27,282 nt of DNA from an uncultured Flavobacteriales bacterium (GTDB lineage Bacteria; Bacteroidota; Bacteroidia; Palsa-965): the NCBI GenBank assembly GCA_937974275.1, contig CALJIF010000073.1, forward strand, positions 1 through 27,282, read 5' to 3'. Positions 1 through 8,311 of this stretch are shown here, one piece after another. Each line of letters opens with the position of its first letter. The stretch's first letter is position 1. Under the pieces are notes generated by a model. It was not told the DNA's origin and made no database searches. It saw only the letters and a program-made list of their open reading frames with translations. The translations under genes were made by a program, and so were the position numbers.

Positions 1-879
1 TTTTAAACGTGAATCGCGAGTTAACCAATACAATGAACCCAAAAAGTTGGTTTTCGTTTTTCGTTCCATATTGGTTAATGGCACAGGAGTAAATCCTGCA
101 GAATTACAAAATGCCGTGTAAGCATAATAGGCGCCGCGTCCGGTCCAGTGGTGATCCGTTCGGTAATAACAATACTCGCGCTGATGTTCCGCAATAGAAC
201 CATACGCATCTACTTTGCGAACTCCCGGCAACATACTGTTATAGGCTGTTTGAATATTATTGCGCTGAGAAACCGACATCTTGCGGTATTCGGAAGGAGC
301 ATTAAATTCAATCGATGACGGAATCATCACTGCGTAAACATTCACTTTGCCCTGTAATTCCTGCTCATACTTGTTAATTGCAGCTGCATACGATTGCGCC
401 ATTTTATTGTTACCACCGAATATCTCCATGGCAGCGCCTTCGAAAATGAATAAGTTGTTCACTTCCTCACCTTCACCTTCTATGATGACGGAATCCTGTT
501 TCGCTGAATCTTTAGCATCGACCTTCACATTTTCAACTTTCTTTTTCGGCTTACGAATATCTGTTGCTGCGTAGAAAGTGATTTCTTTATTCTTTATGCC
601 ACGTGATTCCTTCATGCGGAAGGATATTTCAACTAATTGTTCTCGCATCGGGAAGTTGTCCGAAACATACAATTCCAAACTATCAATATATTTCCCATGC
701 AGTAACTCTTTCCAACTGAATTGAGGCACCGGACTTAAACGTCGTTTTTCAAATTCGGAAACCGACTGTTTGGGTAAAACGAAAAACAAAACACCTCCCA
801 GCATCAACACCGTTGCAAATGCCACCACGTTGATTAACGCTAATTTCCGTCGTGCTGTATTTCTTTTCTTCGCCATCAT
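1..879 (-). CDS. DHHW/AlgX-like acetylation partner protein, C-terminus cut by window edge
   Basis: The reading frame runs open from the ATG at 879 down to base 1 (293 codons, no stop), so the gene is partial. The N-terminus is basic, then has one hydrophobic segment (about residues 13-35), giving a membrane-anchored protein whose bulk lies in the periplasm. Residues 242-245 read DHHW within YYRTDHHWTGRGAY, the signature of the DHHW/AlgX-like SGNH family, which partners MBOAT acyltransferases in adding acetyl groups to exported polysaccharides. A charged Lys/Glu-rich insert lies around residues 109-141. The start overlaps the stop of the upstream acyltransferase gene by one base (TGATG), so the two are almost certainly co-translated. 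A second ATG follows directly at 876. The remaining catalytic Ser motif cannot be checked. The pairing and the DHHW motif make the family call firm; the substrate polysaccharide is unknown. Confidence 0.9.
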   Translation of the reverse strand, partial: MMAKKRNTARRKLALINVVAFATVLMLGGVLFFVLPKQSVSEFEKRRLSPVPQFSWKELLHGKYIDSLELYVSDNFPMREQLVEISFRMKESRGIKNKEITFYAATDIRKPKKKVENVKVDAKDSAKQDSVIIEGEGEEVNNLFIFEGAAMEIFGGNNKMAQSYAAAINKYEQELQGKVNVYAVMIPSSIEFNAPSEYRKMSVSQRNNIQTAYNSMLPGVRKVDAYGSIAEHQREYCYYRTDHHWTGRGAYYAYTAFCNSAGFTPVPLTNMERKTKTNFLGSLYWLTRDSRLK

Positions 880-2288
880 CAGAATCGGAAATAAATAAAC
901 GGATTATAACTTTTTCCTGCGAGCATAGCCGTGGCCAGCAATAATAATGCGTAGTTGAACCCGGTGGATAAAAACCACATCCAATTCACATTGCGTTTCG
1001 TCAGGAATTTCTTGAACATACGATTAGCATATTTATACACCGGCATGCAAAGCACGATGGCAAGAACCAGCCAGAACATATTTTCCTGCAGCACTACTTC
1101 CAGTTTAACATTCCAATGCCCTTGCGTTGATTGCCCGAATAACATGCTAAAGAACTGTTGCAGGCGACTCATATTGTCGAAGTAAAATAATCCCCAGCCT
1201 ATTACAGCAACAATAAGCAAATACATGTGACTAAACATTCGCCCTGCGGCAGATAGTACCTTCATTAGGAACAAGCGTTCGATCCAGATGAGTACTCCGA
1301 AATACAATCCCCACAAAATAAAATTCCAAGATGCGCCGTGCCACAGTCCGGTTAAGAACCAAACGATAAATAAATTTCTGATGCCGAATTTTTTATTGCC
1401 GCCCAATGGAATGTAAACGTAATCGCGGAAGAACGAACCTAAAGAAATATGCCATCTGCGCCAGAATTCCGTTGCCGACTTTGCGATGTAGGGATAGTTG
1501 AAGTTTTCGTGAAAGTGAAATCCGAAAAGTCGTCCCAACCCGATGGCCATATCCGAGTAGCCGGAGAAGTCGAAATAGATCTGCACGGAAAACATCAGCA
1601 GTCCGAACCAGGCTTCTCCCGTCGTAAGTTGTGACAGGTCGCCGTCCATGTATTTGCTTACAAATTCGGCAGCCACATTTGCAATGCACACTTTCTTAAA
1701 GAGGCCGATACAAAAGCGATGAATTCCGGAACTCATGTCTTTGATATTGAACTTACGTTCATCAATTTCATGTACAACGTGCTGATAGCGCACAATTGGA
1801 CCGGCAACCAACTGCGGATACAAACTCACATACATGTAAAATTTACTGAGCGACTTCTGTACGGGAACTTCATTGCGATACAAATCGATCGTATAGGACA
1901 AACTCTGAAACGTATAGAATGATATTCCAATAGGTAAAGTAAATGTTGGAATAGCCAACGAAGTGCCGAATAAGGCATTGATGTTCTCGTAAAGAAACCC
2001 GCTGTACTTAAAAACAACCAGCAAGGAAATATTGACGATTACGGAAAACACAATTCCCGCTTTCGCTTTCGATGTTCCTTTGTGTTTGTTGATGTATAAA
2101 CCGATGAGCCAGTCAACGGTGGATGAACCCAATAACAACAATACCCAAACAGGTTCACCCCATGCATAAAAGAAAAAGGAAAATGCAGTGAGGATGAGAT
2201 TACGGTACATCTTATTCGATGAAGCGTAATACAAGATCAGGTTGATCGGCAGGAAGAGATACAGAAAAACCAAGTGCGCGAAAACCAT
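879..2288 (-). CDS. MBOAT family O-acyltransferase (AlgI/DltB-like)
   Basis: This 469-residue polytopic membrane protein matches the usual length of AlgI-type acyltransferases. Hydrophobic segments start at residue 3 and recur to the C-terminus. The family signatures are visible: WRRWHISLG (His280) and GLWHGASWNF (His317, the histidine essential in MBOAT enzymes), with the FFRDYVYIPLGG segment between them. The protein is expected to carry acetyl groups across the inner membrane to the downstream DHHW protein, which would transfer them to a polysaccharide. No Shine-Dalgarno sequence precedes the ATG. I found no perfect promoter box in the 235-base gap shared with rpmB; the closest is TAATTTCG at 2321-2314 (one mismatch to TAnnTTTG). 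Family certain, substrate unknown. Confidence 0.93.
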   Translation of the reverse strand: MVFAHLVFLYLFLPINLILYYASSNKMYRNLILTAFSFFFYAWGEPVWVLLLLGSSTVDWLIGLYINKHKGTSKAKAGIVFSVIVNISLLVVFKYSGFLYENINALFGTSLAIPTFTLPIGISFYTFQSLSYTIDLYRNEVPVQKSLSKFYMYVSLYPQLVAGPIVRYQHVVHEIDERKFNIKDMSSGIHRFCIGLFKKVCIANVAAEFVSKYMDGDLSQLTTGEAWFGLLMFSVQIYFDFSGYSDMAIGLGRLFGFHFHENFNYPYIAKSATEFWRRWHISLGSFFRDYVYIPLGGNKKFGIRNLFIVWFLTGLWHGASWNFILWGLYFGVLIWIERLFLMKVLSAAGRMFSHMYLLIVAVIGWGLFYFDNMSRLQQFFSMLFGQSTQGHWNVKLEVVLQENMFWLVLAIVLCMPVYKYANRMFKKFLTKRNVNWMWFLSTGFNYALLLLATAMLAGKSYNPFIYFRF

Positions 2289-2462
2289 AATCTGCGGGCA
2301 ATTTTAACGGTGCCGAAATTAATGGAATTATTAGTTCGCCATGAAGTGCTGGGGATACCTGCGGCAGAATTCCGAATAAGTGTTACCATTGTCCGAACAA
2401 GGGTTAAACCGATAGGCGAAAAAAAGGGGAGCACATCTTTTTTTGATCTTTTTTAAATAATC

Positions 2463-2493
2463 TTTGTTACGGACCAAAAAAGTACTACATTTG
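2463..2493 (+). promoter_or_regulatory. Bacteroidota-type promoter of rpmB
   Basis: TTTG at 2463-2466 and TACATTTG at 2486-2493 are separated by 19 bases, matching the Bacteroides/Flavobacterium housekeeping consensus (-33 TTTG, -7 TAnnTTTG) without mismatch. The start codon lies 30 bases downstream, so the mRNA should have a leader of roughly 25 bases that is A-rich and lacks a Shine-Dalgarno sequence. Confidence 0.8.
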
Positions 2494-2523
2494 CCGTCCG
2501 ATTTGGAAAAAAATATATAGACC

Positions 2524-2760
2524 ATGTCACGAGTTTGTCAAATTACAGGAAAGCGCACCATCGTTGGGAACAATGTTTCTCACTCTAATCGTAAAACCAA
2601 ACGTACCTTCCAGCCTAACTTGCAGAAGAAACGTTTTTATTTGGAGGATGAAAAGCGTTGGATCACGCTGAAGGTTTCAACTTCGGGTATGCGTACCATC
2701 AATAAAATTGGAATCAAGGAAGCTTTGAAGCGCGCTATCGAAGGCGGCTTTATTCGTTAA
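2524..2760 (+). CDS. rpmB: 50S ribosomal protein bL28
   Basis: The 78-residue product begins MSRVCQITGKRTIVGNNVSH and carries the Lys/Arg-rich body and STSGMRTINKIG segment of ribosomal protein bL28, at the expected length. It is a structural protein of the large ribosomal subunit. The gene has its own promoter at 2463-2493 and a stem-loop terminator directly after it, so it appears to be transcribed mainly as a single gene rather than with rpmG, which lies 1.6 kb downstream beyond a peptidase gene. Start choice is firm because the ATG opens the conserved N-terminus and sits downstream of the promoter. Confidence 0.98.
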   Translation: MSRVCQITGKRTIVGNNVSHSNRKTKRTFQPNLQKKRFYLEDEKRWITLKVSTSGMRTINKIGIKEALKRAIEGGFIR

Positions 2761-2778
2761 TCCTGTTGATATTATTTA

Positions 2779-2818
2779 AAAGCGCCTGTCGTTCACGCGA
2801 CGGGCGTTTTGTATTTTT
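2779..2818 (+). terminator. Intrinsic terminator after rpmB
   Basis: AAAGCGCCTGTCG (2779-2791) pairs with CGACGGGCGTTTT (2798-2810) across a six-base loop, giving a 13-pair stem with two G-U wobbles, followed by a T-rich run (GTATTTTTAT). It ends only 6 bases before the next gene's ATG. Confidence 0.8.
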
Positions 2819-2824
2819 ATACCA

Positions 2825-4231
2825 ATGAAAATCAGATCTCAAAGCGCCATTATCGGTGTTATCACTTTTGTTCTGTTAGTTTCGGCTTTTACAGCTTCGG
2901 AACCTTACGAATCGGATCATTTATCTGCTGATTTTCATGCCGGACGACGCGAAGCACTTCGCAAATTAATGCCGGACAGCAGTGTCGCGGTTTTCTTTAC
3001 ATCACCGATCCGTAATCGCTCCAACGATGTCGATTACCATTATCATCCGGATCCCAATTTTCGCTATTTAACGGGCTTTACGGAGCCTAACGCCGCGCTA
3101 CTGGTATTCAAGGAAAATCAGCGCATCGACAGCGTGTTTACCAATGAAATTCTTTGGGTTCAGGATAAAAATCCCAAAGAAGAAGCGTGGACAGGTCGCA
3201 GGTTAGGCCCCAAACAAGCTCAGGAACAGTTGAAAGTAAAAACGGTGTTACCTGCAGCAGGCTTTCCCGGAACTTCGATCAATTTCAAAAAGTTTCGCAA
3301 GGTATTTTTCATTCCTATTCCGACCGATGTACGCGACAACCCCAATGACGCAGCTGATTTGTACAGCTTAATGCAGAAGTTTCGACTGGCAACCGAAAAA
3401 AACAAGAACAACGATCAGATTCGATTGAAAGAAATGATGGCCATGTTGCGACAAGTGAAACAATTGGAGGAGATGGAGTTGCTGAGGAAAGCCATCAACA
3501 TTAGCAATGATGCCCACATCGAGTTAATGCGCGCACTGCAGCCCGGAATGAGCGAATATCATGCGCAGGCAATTATCGAATTCGAATTCCGACGCCATGG
3601 TGCAGAATATGAAGGTTATCCCAGCATCTGCGGATCCGGAGAAAACTCATGTATTCTGCATTACAGCACCAACAGACGTCCTATGACAAAAAATGATCTG
3701 ATTGTTGTAGACGCCGGAGCAGAATACCATGGTTACACTGCAGATATTACGCGTACTTTGCCGTCGAATGGGAAGTTTACGCCCGAGCAAACAGCTATTT
3801 ACAATATTGTTCTGGAAGCTCAGGAAGCCGGAATTCAGGCTTCTCGTTCGGGCAATGAGTTTCGCGCACCGCATAAAGCTGCCGTTAACGTGATCAAAAA
3901 GCGATTAAAGCAGTTGGGAATAATCGAAAAAGAGGAAGACTTTATTCTGTACTTTTTTCATGGAACCTCCCATTATTTAGGACTGGATGTGCACGATCCC
4001 GGTATGTACGGCGTTTTGCAGCCCGGAAATGTGATTACGGTAGAACCCGGAATTTATATTCCTGAAGGTTCACCTTGTGACCCGAAATGGTGGAACATCG
4101 GAATTCGTATCGAAGATGACTTGCTCATTACAGCCGGCGATCCGGAAGTTTTATCCGGCAAGGTTCCGAAAACCGTTGAAGGCATTGAAAAAATGATGGC
4201 GGAGGAAAGTTATTTGAATCGCGGCAAGTAG
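2825..4231 (+). CDS. Exported Xaa-Pro aminopeptidase-like M24B metallopeptidase
   Basis: The 468-residue protein starts with a signal peptide (basic start, then IIGVITFVLLVSAFTAS), followed by an AMP_N-type N-terminal domain (about residues 35-170) and a pita-bread M24 catalytic domain (about 215-455). The five metal ligands of the family are all visible: Asp296 and Asp307 (VVDAGAEYHGYTADITRT), His383 (HGTSHYLGLDVHD), Glu407 (VEPGIYIPEG) and Glu430 (IRIEDD). It should remove N-terminal residues preceding proline, outside the cytoplasm. The gene starts just after the rpmB terminator. A weak box, TATTTTTA at 2812-2819, lies 5 bases before the ATG but has a mismatch at the last base. A lone S46 peptidase lies 5.5 kb downstream; both fit the peptide-feeding habit of Bacteroidota. 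Confidence 0.93.
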   Translation: MKIRSQSAIIGVITFVLLVSAFTASEPYESDHLSADFHAGRREALRKLMPDSSVAVFFTSPIRNRSNDVDYHYHPDPNFRYLTGFTEPNAALLVFKENQRIDSVFTNEILWVQDKNPKEEAWTGRRLGPKQAQEQLKVKTVLPAAGFPGTSINFKKFRKVFFIPIPTDVRDNPNDAADLYSLMQKFRLATEKNKNNDQIRLKEMMAMLRQVKQLEEMELLRKAINISNDAHIELMRALQPGMSEYHAQAIIEFEFRRHGAEYEGYPSICGSGENSCILHYSTNRRPMTKNDLIVVDAGAEYHGYTADITRTLPSNGKFTPEQTAIYNIVLEAQEAGIQASRSGNEFRAPHKAAVNVIKKRLKQLGIIEKEEDFILYFFHGTSHYLGLDVHDPGMYGVLQPGNVITVEPGIYIPEGSPCDPKWWNIGIRIEDDLLITAGDPEVLSGKVPKTVEGIEKMMAEESYLNRGK

Positions 4232-4289
4232 CAGGAGCGAGGGAAAAGGGAGGAATCAGGATATTAATTCAATTTCCCCGTGTATAAAC

Positions 4290-4319
4290 TTGCATTTCCT
4301 GAAATAATTTTTACCTTTG
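4290..4319 (+). promoter_or_regulatory. Promoter of the rpmG-DUF4295-ftsY operon
   Basis: TTG at 4290-4292 and TACCTTTG at 4312-4319 are spaced by 19 bases, the same spacing as at rpmB. The first gene starts 27 bases downstream. No other good box precedes the DUF4295 gene or ftsY. Confidence 0.78.
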
Positions 4320-4346
4320 CCCTCCCATTAGTAAAAAATCAGCACA

Positions 4347-4529
4347 ATGGCTAAGAAAGGTAATCGTATTCAGGTGATAATGGAATGCACCGAACACAAG
4401 GAAAGTGGCATGCCGGGAACTTCTCGTTACATCACCACGAAGAACAAGAAAAATACGCCTGACCGTATTGAACTGAAAAAGTACAATCCGATCTTGAAGC
4501 GTATGACTGTTCATAAAGAAATCAAGTAA
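4347..4529 (+). CDS. rpmG: 50S ribosomal protein bL33
   Basis: The 60-residue product (MAKKGNRIQVIMECTEHKES... through NPILKRMTVHKEIK) is the large-subunit protein bL33 at its normal Bacteroidota length. Of the zinc-ligand cysteines found in some bL33 proteins only one, in MECTEH, is present, so this is the cysteine-poor (C-minus) form that does not need zinc. The gene opens an operon with the DUF4295 gene 27 bases downstream and then ftsY, an order conserved in this phylum. Confidence 0.97.
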   Translation: MAKKGNRIQVIMECTEHKESGMPGTSRYITTKNKKNTPDRIELKKYNPILKRMTVHKEIK

Positions 4530-4556
4530 TCTCTGACGCATTAATAGTACTCCGTC

Positions 4557-4718
4557 ATGGCAAAGAAAGTAGTTGCAACGTTAAAAACAGGTGAAGGCAA
4601 GCAGTTCACCCGCGTAATTAAAATGGTTCGTTCACCTAAAACAGGTGCGTACGCCTTCAAAGAAGAAGTTGTACATAACGATCACATTAAAGATTTTTTG
4701 ACTGAAAAGTCGAAGTAA
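4557..4718 (+). CDS. DUF4295 family small basic protein (probable Bacteroidota ribosomal protein bL38)
   Basis: This short gene encodes 53 residues, starting MAKKVVATLKTGEGKQFTRV and ending HIKDFLTEKSK. Length, basic character and the position between rpmG and ftsY match the DUF4295 family, which is restricted to Bacteroidota. From memory, this family was identified as a phylum-specific large-subunit protein, bL38, in the Flavobacterium johnsoniae ribosome structure; I could not verify that here. The N-terminus is reminiscent of bL33 (MAKK...), but the remainder differs. The gene shares the rpmG promoter and is followed by a stem-loop at 4741-4768 before ftsY. The start is the only ATG that preserves the conserved N-terminus. 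Confidence 0.9.
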   Translation: MAKKVVATLKTGEGKQFTRVIKMVRSPKTGAYAFKEEVVHNDHIKDFLTEKSK

Positions 4719-4740
4719 TTGGGTGAATACTGAACCGCTC

Positions 4741-4768
4741 GAAGCTTCTTTCTCGTGAAGGAAGCTTT
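4741..4768 (+). other. Stem-loop between the DUF4295 gene and ftsY
   Basis: GAAGCTTCTTTC (4741-4752) pairs with GAAGGAAGCTTT (4757-4768) over a TCGT loop: a 12-pair stem with two G-U wobbles. The downstream sequence (CGTCGTTTCTG) is only moderately T-rich, so this may be a weak or partial terminator, or an RNA processing/stability element that uncouples ribosomal protein output from ftsY. Confidence 0.6.
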
Positions 4769-4791
4769 CGTCGTTTCTGAATAAATAGTTC

Positions 4792-5745
4792 ATGGGACTC
4801 TTTAATTTTTTCAGTAAAGAAAAAAAGGAAAGCCTGGATCAGGGCTTATCCAAAACCAAAGAAAGTTTCTTCGGTAAAATTGCCCGTGCTGTTGTCGGTA
4901 AATCTACCGTTGATGCGGAAGTTCTGGACAATCTGGAAGAAGCACTCATCACCTCCGATGTTGGTGTAGAAACAACACTCAAAATTATTCGTCGTATCGA
5001 AGATCGTGTTGCACGCGATAAATACGTGAATACCGACGAGTTGGATAAAATTCTTCGTGATGAAATTGCGGCCTTGTTAGCCGAAAATAAATCCGAAGAC
5101 GCTGCTGAATTTGTTACGCCCGAAGGCAAGAAGCCATATGTAATCATGGTTGTTGGTGTTAACGGTGTTGGTAAAACAACTACCATCGGCAAACTCTCGC
5201 ATCAGTTTAAGAAAGCCGGAAAACAGGTAATGCTGGGTGCTGCAGATACATTTCGTGCAGCAGCTGTTGATCAGCTGGAGATTTGGGCGAAACGTGTTGA
5301 TGTGCCGATTGTCTCACAAGGAATGGGTGCAGATCCTGCGTCTGTCGCTTTTGATACCGTAAGCTCAGGATTAGCGAAAGGTGCGGACGTTGTGATTATT
5401 GATACCGCAGGACGTCTGCACAACAAGGTGAACCTGATGAACGAATTAGGTAAAATCAAGAAAGTGATGCAAAAGGTAATTCCCGATGCACCACATGAAG
5501 TTTTACTCGTACTTGATGGATCTACAGGACAAAACGCAATTGAACAGTGTAAACAGTTTACCGCAGCTACAGACGTTACAGCTTTGGCTATTACAAAGTT
5601 AGATGGAACAGCCAAAGGAGGTGTGGTAATCGGTATTTCTGATCAATTTAAAATTCCTGTTCGATATATTGGTGTTGGCGAAAAAATGGATGACCTGCAG
5701 GTCTTCAATAAAACCGAATTCGTCAATTCAATTTTTTCGCGGTAA
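4792..5745 (+). CDS. ftsY: Signal recognition particle receptor FtsY
   Basis: The 317-residue protein is the SRP receptor GTPase, which docks SRP-ribosome complexes at the inner membrane. It consists of the N (four-helix) and G domains with only a short basic N-terminal extension and no long acidic A domain, as is usual in this phylum. Visible GTPase motifs are the P-loop GVNGVGKTT (Lys128), DTFRAAA, DTAGR (204-208) and TKLDGTAKGG (268 onward), followed by the C-terminal GVGEKMDDL. The N-terminal MGLFNFFSKEKK fits a membrane-targeting amphipathic helix. It lies last in the rpmG-DUF4295-ftsY unit, linking ribosome parts with co-translational targeting. Confidence 0.98.
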   Translation: MGLFNFFSKEKKESLDQGLSKTKESFFGKIARAVVGKSTVDAEVLDNLEEALITSDVGVETTLKIIRRIEDRVARDKYVNTDELDKILRDEIAALLAENKSEDAAEFVTPEGKKPYVIMVVGVNGVGKTTTIGKLSHQFKKAGKQVMLGAADTFRAAAVDQLEIWAKRVDVPIVSQGMGADPASVAFDTVSSGLAKGADVVIIDTAGRLHNKVNLMNELGKIKKVMQKVIPDAPHEVLLVLDGSTGQNAIEQCKQFTAATDVTALAITKLDGTAKGGVVIGISDQFKIPVRYIGVGEKMDDLQVFNKTEFVNSIFSR

Positions 5746-5790
5746 TGCTTCCTACGTCATCGGCATTTCCTATATTGGGAAGTGAACACA

Positions 5791-5813
5791 CATGCACAAT
5801 GGATATGTGCATG
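5791..5813 (+). repeat. Inverted repeat just upstream of the TPR-phosphatase gene
   Basis: CATGCACA (5791-5798) is mirrored perfectly by TGTGCATG (5806-5813) across the 7-base loop ATGGATA; after one mismatch three more pairs (CAC/GTG) extend it outward. It ends 13 bases before the ATG at 5827. It could be an mRNA hairpin or an operator; no T-run follows, so it is unlikely to be the ftsY terminator. Confidence 0.6.
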
Positions 5814-5826
5814 CGTGGTATATAAG

Positions 5827-7971
5827 ATGAAACAACGAATCATTTTATTTGCTGCAGTACTCATTGTTTTGTTGGTGTGTCCGTCTTATCACGCATACGG
5901 CCAACAACGTATCGATTCGCTGCGCCGTTTGGTGGTTGTTGCAAAGCACGATACTTCTCGCGTACAAGCCATGACCGAATTGTCGCTGGCCTATCGTCAG
6001 ATCAGCGAGCTGGACTCTGCTTACGAATACGCCAAGCAGGCCATTGCTTTATCAAAAAAAGCAACGTACCCGAGAGGAGAGGCTCGGGCAACTTACTATA
6101 TCGGTATTTGCTTCGCCACTCGCAGTGATTATCATAAAGCAGATTCCTGCTACCAACTGGCGAGCAAAATTTTTTCGGATGTCGGTGATGCGCGAGGTAC
6201 TTCGTCTATACTCGTGGCATTGGGCGCATTAAAACAATTGCAAGGGGAACATGATGCTGCACTGCAAATATTTATGGAAGCCTTGAAAATTAAACGCGAA
6301 ATCAGGGACTCCGCATCTATGCCGGCTGCACTTACCAATATTGGTAATGTATACAACTCGTTAAATCGGCCACGCGAGGCACTGGTATATTTCACAGAAG
6401 CCTTCACTATTCACAAGAAAAACGGTGATGTTACCAGATATTGTGATGACTGGACCAACATGGCCAATATGCACAGAATGTTGGGTAATGTTGATACTGC
6501 ATTAGTATTGATTCGTTCCGCCATACATTTGGCAGACAGCCTCGGTTTTATTGGAACCTTACCGTATTGTTACGGCATCATTGGCACCATTTATCTGAGC
6601 CGGGAAAAGTTGGATTCCGCAATCGTATTTTTTCAGAAAGCGTATGATTATGCGGTACAAGCGGAAGACAAATATATGGTGGCCAATCACAGTATTAATC
6701 TTGGAGAAATTTATGCCGAATTAGGAAAGAATGACCTGGCCGAATCGTGGTTGAATAAAGGGCTTCAAGTTTCCCGAGAAATAGATGCTAAAGAGCATAT
6801 TCGCGATGCACATAAACGATTGAGCGATTTTTATAAAAGCCGGAACAATTACGAAAACGCTTATCTCCATTACACGTTGTATATTGCTTATCGCGACAGC
6901 GTCCTGGATGTAGAAAAGCAAAAGTCAATTCTGCGTTCTGAATTGAAATCTCAGCACGAAAAGGAAGCTGCGGTAAAGCAAGCCGAGCAGGAAAAAATTG
7001 ATGCATTGGCAGCGGAGGAAAAAAAGCGACAGCGTTTAACGATAACGTTAGTATCCATTGCTTTGATATTGGTTGTCGTGTTTGCGGCGTTTTTGTACAA
7101 TCGTTTTATTGTAACCCGCAAGCAAGCAGCAGAGATAGAATTGCAGCGAAAACAAGTGATAGTGCAACGGGATCAGGTAGAGCAGCAAAAGAGCATTATT
7201 GAAGACAAAAATAAAAGCATTACGGATAGTATCAATTACGCACGACGCATACAACAAGCATTACTAGCTTCAGATAATTTTCTGGACAAACATTTACAAG
7301 AATACTTCATTTATTATCAACCCAAAGATATCGTCAGTGGCGATTTTTATTGGGCAGGAACGTCAGCGGATGGTCGATTTGTTCTACTTACGGGAGACTG
7401 CACGGGGCATGGTGTTCCGGGTGCTTTTATGTCCTTGCTGAATATTACATTGTTGAATGAAATTGTTACAGCAAGAGGTTTATCGAAACCGGGTAATATT
7501 CTGGACGCACAGCGCGATGCGTTGGTTGGTGCGCTAAATCCGGAAGGCTCAACCGAAGTTTCACGTGATGGTATGGACTGTACTTTGTGTAGTTATAATT
7601 TTCAAACCCGCGATCTGCAGATAGCCGGAGCCAATAATCCGGTATGGTTGTGCAGAAACGGTCAACTTGTCGAGTACAAAACAGACAAGCAGCCGGTTGG
7701 CATTCACGCTGTTGATCCACATCCTTTCAGTACCCAAAAAGTGCAATTGGTGCCCGGCGATATGGTGTACACGATAACAGACGGTTTTGCAGATCAATTC
7801 GGAGGTCCGGATGGCAAAAAGTTTAAATACAGCAAAATGAAGGAACTTATTGCCGGTATTTCTCAACTCAGCTGCGAGGCTCAGCACAACGAGTTGCAGC
7901 TGGCATTTTCACATTGGAAGGGCGGCCTTGAACAACTGGATGATGTTCTGGTAATTGGTATTCGGATATAA
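5827..7971 (+). CDS. Membrane TPR protein with SpoIIE-type PP2C phosphatase domain
   Basis: From the ATG at 5827 the product is 714 residues: a signal peptide (MKQRIILFAAVLIVLLVCPS), an extracytoplasmic tetratricopeptide-repeat array (about 35-370), a charged coiled coil, one transmembrane segment (about 403-427), a second coiled coil with the SITDSINYARRIQQALL linker, and a cytoplasmic SpoIIE/RsbU-like serine phosphatase domain (about 480-714). Metal-binding aspartates are present: Asp506 (DIVSGDFYW), Asp524 (TGDCTGHGVPGAF), Asp652 (TDGFADQFGG) and Asp705/706 near the C-terminus. The build implies a sensor that reports envelope state by dephosphorylating a cytoplasmic partner. No anti-sigma or STAS-domain gene is adjacent, so the partner is unknown. 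An in-frame GTG at 5782 was rejected because it would bury the signal peptide and translate the inverted repeat. Confidence 0.92.
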   Translation: MKQRIILFAAVLIVLLVCPSYHAYGQQRIDSLRRLVVVAKHDTSRVQAMTELSLAYRQISELDSAYEYAKQAIALSKKATYPRGEARATYYIGICFATRSDYHKADSCYQLASKIFSDVGDARGTSSILVALGALKQLQGEHDAALQIFMEALKIKREIRDSASMPAALTNIGNVYNSLNRPREALVYFTEAFTIHKKNGDVTRYCDDWTNMANMHRMLGNVDTALVLIRSAIHLADSLGFIGTLPYCYGIIGTIYLSREKLDSAIVFFQKAYDYAVQAEDKYMVANHSINLGEIYAELGKNDLAESWLNKGLQVSREIDAKEHIRDAHKRLSDFYKSRNNYENAYLHYTLYIAYRDSVLDVEKQKSILRSELKSQHEKEAAVKQAEQEKIDALAAEEKKRQRLTITLVSIALILVVVFAAFLYNRFIVTRKQAAEIELQRKQVIVQRDQVEQQKSIIEDKNKSITDSINYARRIQQALLASDNFLDKHLQEYFIYYQPKDIVSGDFYWAGTSADGRFVLLTGDCTGHGVPGAFMSLLNITLLNEIVTARGLSKPGNILDAQRDALVGALNPEGSTEVSRDGMDCTLCSYNFQTRDLQIAGANNPVWLCRNGQLVEYKTDKQPVGIHAVDPHPFSTQKVQLVPGDMVYTITDGFADQFGGPDGKKFKYSKMKELIAGISQLSCEAQHNELQLAFSHWKGGLEQLDDVLVIGIRI

Positions 7972-7975
7972 ACAA

Positions 7976-8296
7976 TTAATGTCCCAATACCACTGCAGTT
8001 CCGCTGGCACTTACCATCATCATCGATCCGTTACCGACGGTTTCATAATCCAGATCAACTCCGATTACCGCATTTGCGCCTTGTTGTTTCGCCTGGTTCA
8101 GCATTTCCTGAATGGCAATATTCTTGGCATCGCGCAAACTTTCTTCATACATACCCGCACGACCACCAACGATATCACGAATGCCCGCGAAAAAATCCTT
8201 CACGATATTCGCGCCAATAATGGCTTCGCCACTTACAAGACCAATGTAACGTGTCACCGGGCGACCTTCTACTGTAGATGTTGTTGTTACCAGCAT
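7976..8296 (-). CDS. YbjQ/UPF0145 (DUF74) family protein
   Basis: The 106-residue protein shows the YbjQ family core: LVTTTSTVEGRPVTRYIGLV near the N-terminus, GEAIIGANIVKDFF, and the closing block GANAVIGVDLDYETV. Length is typical. Members form small oligomers, are often annotated as heavy-metal-binding without firm biochemical support, and have no established role. The gene is convergent with the TPR-phosphatase gene, with only 4 bases between the two stop codons, and divergent from rimO. A perfect TATTTTTG box lies 15 bases upstream of its ATG. Confidence 0.92.
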   Translation of the reverse strand: MLVTTTSTVEGRPVTRYIGLVSGEAIIGANIVKDFFAGIRDIVGGRAGMYEESLRDAKNIAIQEMLNQAKQQGANAVIGVDLDYETVGNGSMMMVSASGTAVVLGH

Positions 8297-8311
8297 AGCA
8301 TTATTTTTTTA

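Noticed and set aside
2331..2525. Minus-strand open frame of 64 codons between the MBOAT gene and rpmB
   Set aside because: It covers the rpmB promoter and leader, has no recognisable protein features and lacks its own signals.
2812..2819. TATTTTTA as a -7 box for the M24 peptidase gene
   Set aside because: It has one mismatch at the conserved last G, no -33 element, and overlaps the T-run of the rpmB terminator; noted but not called.
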